A stretch of 64,000 nucleotides of DNA from Platycnemis pennipes. Lineage: Eukaryota; Arthropoda; Insecta; Odonata; Platycnemididae. Both the position numbers and the translations under genes were made by a program. Where the stretch lies: assembly GCA_933228895.1 (NCBI GenBank), contig OW121853.1:75686645-75750644 (forward strand). Direction: 5' to 3'. Positions 55,891 to 64,000 of this stretch are shown in pieces. How positions within the stretch are numbered: the stretch's first letter is position 1; every line of letters starts with the position of its first letter. The notes under the pieces were generated by a model. That model made no database searches, was not told the origin of the DNA, and was given only the letters and a program-made list of their open reading frames with translations.

Positions 55891-56245
55891 AGATAACTAA
55901 GCAGTTAAGTGGCAGTTATATTGATAGTTAAGTGCTTCTAGGGGGGGAGGGTAGGAGGGAGGGTTTACCGATGTCTACTTAACTTCGTAAATTGATTTAA
56001 AAAATAACCGGATATCTTCATTAGGACTGATCACGCTGATGAAAACATTTAATAAGTACTTTTTGTGCAAATTGAAAGTGTATTTAAATCAAGAGGCCAT
56101 TAATATTTCTACTCGTAATAGTAAATTTTTTATTTTCCTTACTCAAAAAATGTATATTAATGGCTCTAGGAAAACATTAAATTGTTGTGGTAAAGCTTTT
56201 GATTTGATATTTCGTCTTTCTCAAGCCGTTTACCGCTACTGGATC
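55891..56245. other. No recognised feature
   Basis: A+T-rich sequence leading to a truncated family A copy. Confidence 0.35.
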
Positions 56246-56247
56246 AG

Positions 56248-56395
56248 GAGAGGTGCGTTTGAAATCTTCGGGATTATCTCGAATAGGTAACCAAAGGGTC
56301 ACGTGGTACAAACACGAATGGTTTTGCAAATTTGGTTTGTTTGAATCGCTCAGTAAATTCTCTTTCATTGTTTTCAGTTGAGTTTTATGTCATCA
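56248..56395. mobile_element. Family A foldback MITE, left half only
   Basis: gaggtgcgtttgaaatcttcg, aggtaaccaaagggtcacgt and ggtttgtttgaatcgctcag, then it breaks off near the fold centre. The right half is not present in the following kilobase. Confidence 0.7.
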
Positions 56396-56762
56396 GGAGG
56401 ATATATGCATATCAATGAAAACATCATCAGCATTGCCACTGAATATCAGACTATTTAGTCTGTTTAATTCGGCTCTCAACACTCAATTCTTTTATCAGCC
56501 AAATATCGTCGCAGTAGCGCGATATTTTTTCCTTCAGTATTCGCTCCGTATCTCTCTTACGAATCCATTCTTTGCCACTGCTTCGCATTCAGTTTTCCCT
56601 TGAATGCCGTCTTTATCCTACCATTGTGTCTGAAGATGAAATACAAAAGAAAGTAGCTCGTTTTGTTTGGAACGAAGAATGACAGTACAGAAAGTGGAGC
56701 ACAGCTCTTAGAGGAACATAGATGAGAAGCTCTGGAAACTCTTAGATTAGGCCCCTGATTTA
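56396..56762. other. No recognised feature
   Basis: A+T-rich sequence. The short frame 56415-56603 is unassigned. Confidence 0.35.
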
Positions 56763-56766
56763 AGGT

Positions 56767-56996
56767 TCTATTCAGAATCTCAACTACAGTCTCGCTTCCT
56801 CTACTTACGTCGTAAAATCTGTATACTTCGAGTCGAATTGGTGTGCAGATTTACCCTGCAAAGTTGGGATAGCCACGCTATATGCAACGCTTCGAACCAT
56901 ATCGAGGAGAATTTGTATGCTCTTTCAAACAAAAAATAGAGATTTTGTGGCGTAAGCAGTAGAAGTGTGAATTTAGTTGAGAATATGAATATGGCT
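56767..56996. mobile_element. Family E MITE, complete copy
   Basis: tctattcagaatctcaacta at left and its diverged complement gagaatatgaatatgg at right give imperfect inverted repeats of about 60 bp around a 230-bp element. The left half recurs at 30909-31005. Confidence 0.55.
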
Positions 56997-57063
56997 GGGT
57001 CATATTCAGAATCTGTCCATTCGTAATATATGTCCATCGTTCCTTTTCCCATCAACCCAATGA

Positions 57064-57680
57064 CTAGTGACCTATCACCCCCTGCCACACGCCCCACTAT
57101 GGGGTACAGTGGTAGCGCTCACTTTCAAAACCGTAGAACTTTTGAATGAATTGAGATCATAAATTTTTTTTTACTTGAAAGCTAAAACCCTAAGGGATAG
57201 AGGAAAAATATGTATCACATGAAAAATAACAATAAAAGTCTGCAGAAAGTGTGCGAATGCCGTAATTTTTTCTAATTATTTTTATAGACTAAAATAAATC
57301 GGCGAAAAATAAATGTAAAAATAAAATTTGTATAACAAAAAAATATTTATTATTTCAACTTGGTTTAATATTATTATCAAAAAGTGTGTAATGAGTGTGA
57401 GAAAAATAGTAGATAATATATATTTCTGTTTTTAAACATTTATTTTTCGCCGATTTATTTTAGTCTATAAAAATAATTGGAAAAAAATTACGGCATTCGC
57501 ACACTTTCTGCAGACTTTTATTGTTATTTTTCATGTGATACATATTTTTCCTCTATCCCTTAGGGTTTTAGCTTTCAAGTAAAAAAAAATTTATGCTAAT
57601 ATCTTAATTCATTCAAAATTTCTACGATTTTGAAAGTGAGCGCTACCTCTGTACCCCCACACGGTGGCTTGCTTGGTATT
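57064..57680 (+). mobile_element. CR1-like LINE 3' tail interrupted by a large foldback
   Basis: tatcaccccctgccacacgcc (57072-57092) and cacggtggcttgcttggtat (57660-57679) are the two halves of one plus-strand tail, split by the 557-bp palindromic element at 57101-57657. Confidence 0.7.
57101..57657. mobile_element. 557-bp foldback element with arms of about 220 bp
   Basis: It starts ggggtacagtggtagcgctc and ends with the complement ggtagcgct-like cgctacctctgtacccc. The arms 57101-57322 and 57431-57657 match almost throughout (for example gtctgcagaaagtgtgcgaa and its complement), with a unique A+T-rich centre of about 110 bp. No coding capacity. The arms' high identity suggests recent insertion or arm homogenisation. 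Confidence 0.85.
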
Positions 57681-58060
57681 CATCTACGTAATACCCTGTG
57701 AGCATTCGCGAGGGCGTGTGGCAGGGGGTGAAGGTCACCAAACATGCACTATTGACATGCAACTAGGGTACTACATGGAAACATGCTACATAATAGTGTC
57801 ACATCTTAGTATCCACTTAGCAGTAAAGGGAATATTGGTTGTTAATAAATCCAACATGCACTACAGACTACTCTACAATATTCCCCTATCCATCCCCATT
57901 CTACGCTGCCCATTGTGTTCTTTTATATTACGGGGGAAAATGAAATTTTGAATCCATCAGTACGAAAATCTATCTCTCTCATCTTATTTATCTGATCCTA
58001 TCTAACATAATACGCAGGGGTTTTTAATATATACCCAACAACTTCAGTAAATATATCCGA
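57681..58060 (-). mobile_element. CR1-like LINE 3' end, minus strand
   Basis: Starts catctacgtaataccctgtg, continues gtgtggcagggggtgaaggt and accaaacatgcacta, and keeps the C-terminal coding motif on the minus strand in decayed form (R-E-I-D-F-R-T-D-G-F-K) near 57940-57990. This copy is collinear, unlike the inverted one at 32.1 kb. It meets the preceding plus-strand tail end to end. Confidence 0.65.
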
Positions 58061-58615
58061 TTTAAATTTCTGCAATAGGTTTAATCTGTACTTTAACCTA
58101 CGATTGTGCAAATGTAGAAGAAACGGTCGATTAGGTTGTCCCGTTTTTTTGTTTTTCAAAAGTTTGCAGCTGACTCCTTTACTTATACCCTTCTTAGAAC
58201 CACCTCGTTATTTACTTTCTCTCGCAACCCATTTGATCTCGTCATTGTTCTGTTACACCGCACTTCGAATTGTTCTAGTCTCGTGTATTCCGAGACCGCT
58301 ATCGTCCGTGGACTCTCCGCCATAAAGGACAATGTTAAACACTTAAGATCTAATTTATGTGTTTTATTACTTTCCTGCTTTTATCTTTTGAATGTTTTTG
58401 TAAATCTTTTCCCGGTAGAATATCCTGTTTCGTTTGGACTGTACTGCTTTTTACTTCCTTCTAGTTTCGTCTAAATTAAATTTAGGATTGAATATATCAT
58501 TAGATTTCGAACATGGGATATTTTAAAGGGCAACAGAAACTCAGAACGCAATATTAATGAACTAATATTTCCCCTAACTATGTTAACTTTAGCCTCTTCT
58601 TTTATCTGTTATAAA
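58061..58615. other. No recognised gene
   Basis: The frame 58136-58474 (plus, 112 codons) has no domain I can name. The minus strand faintly recalls LINE coding sequence but is too decayed to call. Confidence 0.3.
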
Positions 58616-58617
58616 TA

Positions 58618-58970
58618 AGTTTCCATTCCACAATTATTGCTTCGTAATGACGCAAAAACATAATTTGTTTCACGACACGTTTGGTTCGTAATAATATTAT
58701 GAGGAGATTTGTTTATTTTATCGGCATCATAATATTAAGGGAAAAGGAGACTTTAAAAAACTCATAGAATTAAGAACTTGAGCTTGTGCTAGGATCGCTG
58801 TTATATATGTTTTCATTCCATAAAATAATTTCGCAAAAATTCACTTTGTTTCATGACTAGTTTAGTTTGCAATAATATTATCAGGACATTTGTTAGTTTT
58901 TCAAGACATTAGTTACAAAGGAATATAAGATTTTAAATCCGTTATAATTACGGATTAAATTCTTCCCACT
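58618..58970 (+). repeat. Diverged tandem duplication of about 190 bp
   Basis: Two successive units share ttccattcca (58621, 58812), cataatttgtttcacgac / cactttgtttcatgac and gtaataatattatgagga / gcaataatattatcagga. The period is about 190 bp and divergence is high. Confidence 0.6.
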
Positions 58971-59938
58971 GATTGGAAATAAGTAGATGCTATCAAGTAC
59001 ATCATGGACCATTCCAATAATTGGTGTGGGCCTTAGACATGTTCATTAAGGAGGTTGATACGAAAAGTGAAAGTCATGTAATTTTTTTATATTTTCAGCA
59101 CTTATAGAACTAAAGTTCCTCTATCTAATAAAGTAAAGATAATTATACCAACCCATACTCCTTTTTGCACAAATTGCATTTGAAATTACATACGATTAAC
59201 GGCGAGAATGGGAATATAACGTTTAAAAATACCATAGTGACATGTCATTTTTGCAAAAAACTGATATTTTATGCGTAATTTCACAAGAAATGAAATGACA
59301 CGAAAAAAAAGGCATCATCCCACCGTATCTTTCGCTAAATCCACCAATTTCTGCGCTTAAAGCAGACGAAATGCGTTAGTTGTCTTCAAGTGGCGCTGCG
59401 GTCGCTCTATGTAAAATGTATGGCGTATGAATAATATCATTACTAATGAGATATTAAAGCATATTTCAGAAAAATAATATAACATTATGTTTGATAGTAA
59501 TATTATGGTGTTATTCTTTAGTAAATTCATTGAGTACATGAATTTATTTCTTTAAAGTAAATGCTGAATTGACTCCATCGTCGAGCTGATTAAAATGATC
59601 ATAAAAAAGAAATCCTTCGACTTTACATCGTATTTCTTGTGATACTTATGACTTTCAATAGCTTAGGTAATTTTCTTTGTGAAGTAAGGATCACTTAGCA
59701 GGCGTATACTCGTACTTAAATTCATAAGATTCCTTAGACAACTTGACTCAAGCAGTCGCCAGCCAACCTCCTTAAATTGCGCGAAAGAAGTGAGTTAGGA
59801 AAGAAATGGGTTAAAAATAAATCACAGTCTAATTTTTAACGTCCAGTTTCAATCATAGAGGTGAGTTAGCTACATGGCCGTAGGAGAGTGCGGGACATTT
59901 TTTAAACCGTGTCCTTAAATAGTTTATTTAGTCGAGGG
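58971..59938. other. Unique A+T-rich sequence
   Basis: Nothing is recognised. Confidence 0.4.
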
Positions 59939-59939
59939 T

Positions 59940-60540
59940 TAAGTTGGTTGCGTCCGAGGACGCTCAACTTTTTTTTTCAAGCTATTCCTTAAGGCCTTTC
60001 GTCTCGGCCGAAGCCGTGATCTTCATCTTCCTTCTCCTTTTTTTTCCTTTACGGCCGGCAAGGTCGTCGTGGGAGCGAAAGTATCCCGTCCGTCCGTCTT
60101 ATATTATACCTCCACGACTCCTGCTTCCCCTTCCTTTGCGTTGGAGACCTTTTTTCCTTTCTTGGCGAGACTCCGGTCCGTTAAGAAACGCTGGCGTGGA
60201 GGGAAGAAGGACAGTCGTTCTCCTAGTCCCTTCACCAAATCACCGAAACCTTCCTTCCGTACCTACCTCGCCGAAGACGTGTCGCATCATCTTATCCTTC
60301 ACGAACCTCACCTTGGTTTTCACGATCGGTTTGTCAAAAACGTTCCCACTCCTTCGCTACCCAACCCCGACAAAAGATGCTACAATCGGAGCCGAGCCGA
60401 ATTTGGGGTAGTCAAGGAGACGTCGCGAGGCATTTGTTTTCGCGTTTCTCTCTACCCATTTTATCCGTCTTATATTCCGTACGTAATTGCCCTTCACCTT
60501 CACACCCTTACGTGACCGAGTCGTTTAACCTACATCTTTT
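59940..60540. promoter_or_regulatory. CpG-rich island
   Basis: A CpG-dense block with two overlapping plus-strand frames of 155 and 148 codons (59944-60411, 60069-60515). They look compositional: S/P/R/L-rich in both frames and no domain. It is a candidate regulatory or untranslated exon region, without support beyond composition. Confidence 0.3.
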
Positions 60541-61440
60541 CTTAGACATTGGGGTGTTTTTGGTTCCTGAGATGTCGCTGTGGAATTGAGGGTGCCTTTG
60601 GCAGTGACCTCATTTTTTTGACACATCCTGATGTTTTTTATTTTGAAGATATCAGCGATTTTAAATCGATGCTTTAAAGTTTCGGAAGGATGCTAGGAAA
60701 AGAAACTTTTTGTTGGCTGTTCTACTGATGTTGGTGATGACATCGAAGTGCCATCCGTCAAATAAAAATAAAAACTGGGTCGTAAATTTCTGAATTAACG
60801 ATTTATATTTTTATGCGTGTAACTTTACTCATATCATTGCTGTGCTTTTCTTTTTACTTACAAGCGTAGCAATATATAGCCACAGCAATGCTCACTTTCT
60901 GTATATTGTGTATGATGACTTGTATTTTTCATTAATTTCTCATCTCTGATTTGTTTCGATATCAATATAAATTAATTAAATATAAATATATTGGTATTCA
61001 GTGGAATAGAACGCTTCAATACATAATTTCTAGAAAATCTTTAAACGAACTAAAGTTCAGGAGCAAAATATAAATGAGAGCGCCCCATGATTTTCGTTGT
61101 GTCCTTGCATGAATAGAAAACTTTAAATATGTGATATTATTGAAACAAAAAGACCTACTTCCTATTAATGTTCGTAAATAATTCATTGTGTGGATAATTT
61201 CCTTGAATTGCATTTAATTATTTCCAGTAGGTACTAGGCTAAACTTTAATTCACTTGAGAAAATATTATTTCTACTTTTTTAGTACGAAGTGAAGATATT
61301 TCTTTTTCTTAGATTTTTATTTTTTTAGAAAAGCATGCTTTAAAATATTTTTTTTCATTTTTTTTTATTTAAAAGTTTCCTTCGTTGATTTTTTATACCT
61401 TTATTAATAAGCTACTTACCTACTACTACTTGCTAATTCG
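60541..61440. other. Unique A+T-rich sequence
   Basis: Nothing is recognised. T runs lie at 61320-61370. Confidence 0.4.
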
Positions 61441-61442
61441 TT

Positions 61443-61910
61443 TGCTTCAAAAGATTCGATGGTCAATGCGCATGTTACCGCGCATCATACTGCGCAATTA
61501 CAGGCCCAAATGTGTAAAAACATTTAACAACTTGAAACAACGTGGAAATCGTTGAAATTCCATTGAATTCGCTCAGGTGTAACAGTATTTTTTTTCGCTC
61601 AGTCATTCAAGCATTTAGCACGTTTCCCATGCAATCCATGCTTTAAACGATGCAATGTACACCGCGCGTCTATCTGTGCATCATACTGCGCAATGACAGG
61701 CCCATTTGTGTGTAAAAACATTTCATAACTTGAAACAGCATGGAAAATGTGGAAATTGCTTTGAATAATTCGCTCAAGTATAACAGAGGCTATTTTTCGC
61801 CCATTCGTTAATACATTTAGCACATTTTACCATGGAATTCTTTGCCTTAAACGATGCGCTTTTCAATGCGCATTTATCCGTGCATTACACAGACTGACCA
61901 ATTTGTGCGA
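61443..61910 (+). repeat. Tandem repeat of about 196-204 bp, 2.3 copies
   Basis: The block catcatactgcgcaat recurs at 61483 and 61679, with a decayed third at about 61882. Shared flanking blocks are caggcccatttgtg-taaaaaca, aacttgaaaca and cgctcaagtataacag. Period and A+T content are satellite-like. Confidence 0.75.
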
Positions 61911-62790
61911 AATAGGTGTTTTTTTTCTCTCGATCCAGAGCTTCCTTTAAGAAGTTAGAGAGAAAGATGCGCGAAAGTTTTCTTTGAGGTAGGATATTCT
62001 TTCCGCGTCCGAGAATTTTCGCCTTCGTCCCTCCTTAGACATGTTTCAGAAGAGGGTGACGCTGCGTGTATGCCGTCGGCCATCTTTTATTCATCGCGGG
62101 GGGTTGGAGGGGAGGGAGAGGGAGGGGGAGGAGAGAGTATTGTTGCGGAGGACACCATTCAAACACACGAGCGGTCCCCTTTCTTTCTCTCCAAACTCAA
62201 CCTACCTCCTTGAGTCCGTCTGCAATGGTGGGCCCACCGAAAAGTCATTTTCCGCATTCGTAAGTGAGGGCGCTTCCGACACTTCATTGTGCGTCTCCAC
62301 TTTCCCACCCGCAGCATCTCCATGGAGACAAACGGCGCTGTTGTTTGTTCGGAAGAAAAAAAAACAGAAAAAAAACCGAAAGGAGCGGTTCGGTGATTTA
62401 CATCACCTTGCTGTCTTTAAGTCTGTAAGAAGGGAAAAGAAAAGTGGGGGGGAGAATGGTTTGTCTTGTTTTGCAGGACCTTCTTTCGATCCTTACTGTG
62501 TCATTCGGGGTATTTTTAGAGGCATCTCCCTGGTGACAAAATGTTCCCTGAGGGAGCTATGGAGAAACAATGGATGTACATGTTCGTTCGGCTTGAAAGG
62601 GAGGTTTTTTTTTCTTTTTGATCATCCGAAATCGTGACCACTAATGCGGATGTCCCTCATATGTTTGTTCACGTGAGGCTATTACAGTATGCATGAGGGA
62701 AAACGATTCGGAAATTCCTTTTTTTGTTTCAAAGTGAACGCGTGGTGATGGGAAACAAGCAAATTGACTTAATCATCATCATCACTCGTC
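61911..62790. other. G+C-richer stretch with one long unassigned frame
   Basis: A 198-codon plus-strand frame (62041-62637) is among the longest in the window. It contains a Lys-rich tract from an A-run and no domain I recognise. Frame openness follows the purine-rich composition (ggagggagagggaggggga). Probably not coding, but an exon cannot be excluded. Confidence 0.25.
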
Positions 62791-62793
62791 ATC

Positions 62794-63330
62794 AATGGGG
62801 TCGTTTACCATATTTTATTTATTGCCGAATATGATGGAGTTTGTAAAATAAAAAGACCAGTGTTTTTCCGTTTTTTGATCCGTCAATTATTTCTCCAGTT
62901 ATAAGCGGCGAAAAACTGATGTTTTTAACCCTTTCGGAAAAGTAGGCGTGGTGCCACCTCTGACGTATATCGACTTCGTCCAATCGCAACTGAGCCCACG
63001 AAGCTACTTCGCCTTATCGAAGTGGGGGAGACACAGCTGAATCTGCCAATAGGAGTGATTGCGACAGCATCTGTGCGAGCAGACCTTCCGAGAATCCCCC
63101 TCCACTCTCTCCCCTTCCCATAAGAGCAGTCAAGAAAGGGAGGAAAATGACGTCAATGTCATCACAGCAGCTTTTTCGGTGGGCGTCACCTTTTGCTTAT
63201 TTTAATTTTTGATTTGTGAGTGACTGGTTGTGGTCAGAAGATTAATTTTTTCACTAAATTTCTATTTTCCTTTCCATCTAACGATTTCGTGAGCGAAATT
63301 GCGATTTCGGTCCGAGTGAACGCCCCCATT
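62794..63330 (-). mobile_element. Family D element, copy 4
   Basis: Same orientation as copy 3: aatggggtcgtttaccat to gagtgaacgcccccatt, with all internal blocks in order, including gcttttcggtgggcgtcacc-like and aacgatttcgtga blocks. Confidence 0.75.
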
Positions 63331-63435
63331 GTGAGGTTGGTTTGCCCGCAACTCTCCAATCGACTCTGCTGCTGTAAATTCTTCAAACTCAGATAACGTA
63401 AAGCCACCTTAAGTTTTCTCCCGTTTTCTCTTTAA
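63331..63435. other. Short unassigned spacer
   Basis: No motif is recognised between family D copy 4 and the LINE fragment. Confidence 0.3.
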
Positions 63436-63439
63436 ACTT

Positions 63440-63990
63440 TCCATCCTATATCTATTTGCAATAAAGAAATAGTCTGCAGAATAGCTCAGGCAAAGAGGGC
63501 ATTCTATCAAAAGAAGAATCTACTTACCTCTGGAAATACAAGCGTAGAAATAAGGAAACTGTTCATCAGAACGTATATCTGGAGCATGTTTCATTACGGC
63601 AGTGAAGGAACGGACGATGACAGCAACGGATAAGTCAAGGTTGGAAGCATTCGAAATGTGGCGCTACAGAAGAATGATGAAGATAAAATGGATCGACCGA
63701 GTAAGTAACGAGGAAGTGCTAAGAAGTGTAGGAGAGTTAAGAGAAATCTTATGGAAATCCTAAAAAGGAGACGGGACAACTTAATCGGCCATATCTTAAG
63801 ACACGATGGCCTGATGAAGACAGTCGTCGAGGGAAAAGTGAACGGGAAGAATGGAAAATGCAGGCCTCGTTTAAGATTTATGGAACAAGTGATGAAGGAA
63901 GTGAGAGAGAAGAAATAAGAGGAGATTAACCAATAGAAGAACTCAGCGGAAAGTTGCGTCAAACCAATCTGAGGATTGATGACCAATGAT
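63440..63990 (+). pseudogene. RTE-like LINE C-terminal region and 3' end, best copy
   Basis: Three frames must be joined to follow the protein. The first part is R-I-A-Q-A-K-R-A-F-Y-Q-K-K-N-L-L-T and F-I-R-T-Y-I-W-S. The second is L-E-A-F-E-M-W-R-Y-R-R-M-M-K-I and W-I-D-R-V-S-N-E-E-V-L. The third is L-K-R-R-R-D-N-L-I-G-H-I-L-R-H-D-G, then V-E-G-K-V-N-G-K and R-P-R-L-R-F-M-E-Q-V. These are the post-catalytic parts of an RTE-type non-LTR reverse transcriptase. The 3' UTR is very short and ends caaaccaatctgaggattga plus (GAT)n. Two frameshifts and the missing catalytic core make it a relic. Confidence 0.8.
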
Positions 63991-64000
63991 GATGATCTAT

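Noticed and set aside
59944..60515. Two long overlapping plus-strand frames as genes
   Set aside because: Overlapping frames of similar length in a CpG-rich island with low-complexity S/P/R/L content. No family resemblance.
62041..62637. 198-codon plus-strand frame as a protein gene
   Set aside because: No recognisable domain, a Lys-rich tract from an A run, purine-rich composition. Not called as a gene.
63594..63986. 130-codon minus-strand frame
   Set aside because: Antisense to the RTE-like LINE fragment, which explains the sequence.

Overview
This window looks like non-coding, repeat-dense nuclear DNA from an arthropod, most likely an insect with a large genome. The evidence is A+T-rich sequence that keeps CpG-rich islands, no open frame above about 200 codons, and many decayed non-LTR retrotransposons, Penelope-like remnants, tRNA-headed SINEs and short inverted-repeat DNA transposons. 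I cannot name the order or species. I found no intact protein-coding gene, and every recognisable coding piece is a transposable-element fragment. All alignments behind these calls were made by eye.

Layout. 0-6.2 kb: a LINE tail, a hAT-like element (2.2-2.75 kb), a Harbinger-like element (3.36-3.9 kb), an AACTGTTG element, a second hAT-like element and the first full 'family A' foldback. 6.5-8.4 kb: an array of CGATA-containing repeats leading into a CpG-rich stretch that ends in a consensus splice donor, the best candidate here for a host promoter and first exon. 10-20 kb: SINE pieces, a 'family D' element, a CR1-like LINE 3' region with a tRNA-like head, and RTE-like LINE tails. 20-34 kb: a Penelope-like remnant with a hammerhead core, a 1.2-kb inverted-repeat element carrying two tandem arrays, two family D copies, paired family A copies, a Penelope-like GIY-YIG endonuclease relic with its own hammerhead core, and a separate array of three hammerhead-like units. 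35-51 kb: CR1-like RT fragment, families A and B, a shuffled duplication, a second Harbinger-like copy, a 25-bp minisatellite and an RNase-H-clade LINE C-terminus. 51-64 kb: mostly unique A+T-rich DNA with two large inverted-repeat elements, two roughly 190-200-bp tandem repeats, CpG-rich islands, another family D copy and an RTE-like LINE end.

How the parts relate. Autonomous families are represented only by relics: CR1-like and RTE-like LINEs, an RNase-H-clade LINE and Penelope. Non-autonomous families are most of the structure. Families A and B share termini and a CCWG-type target duplication, so they probably used one transposase. The two Harbinger-like copies have exact TWA duplications. 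Three loci carry a complete-looking minimal type I hammerhead core of the kind known from Penelope-like elements and retrozymes; the most striking is the tandem-plus-inverted array at 33.2-33.5 kb.
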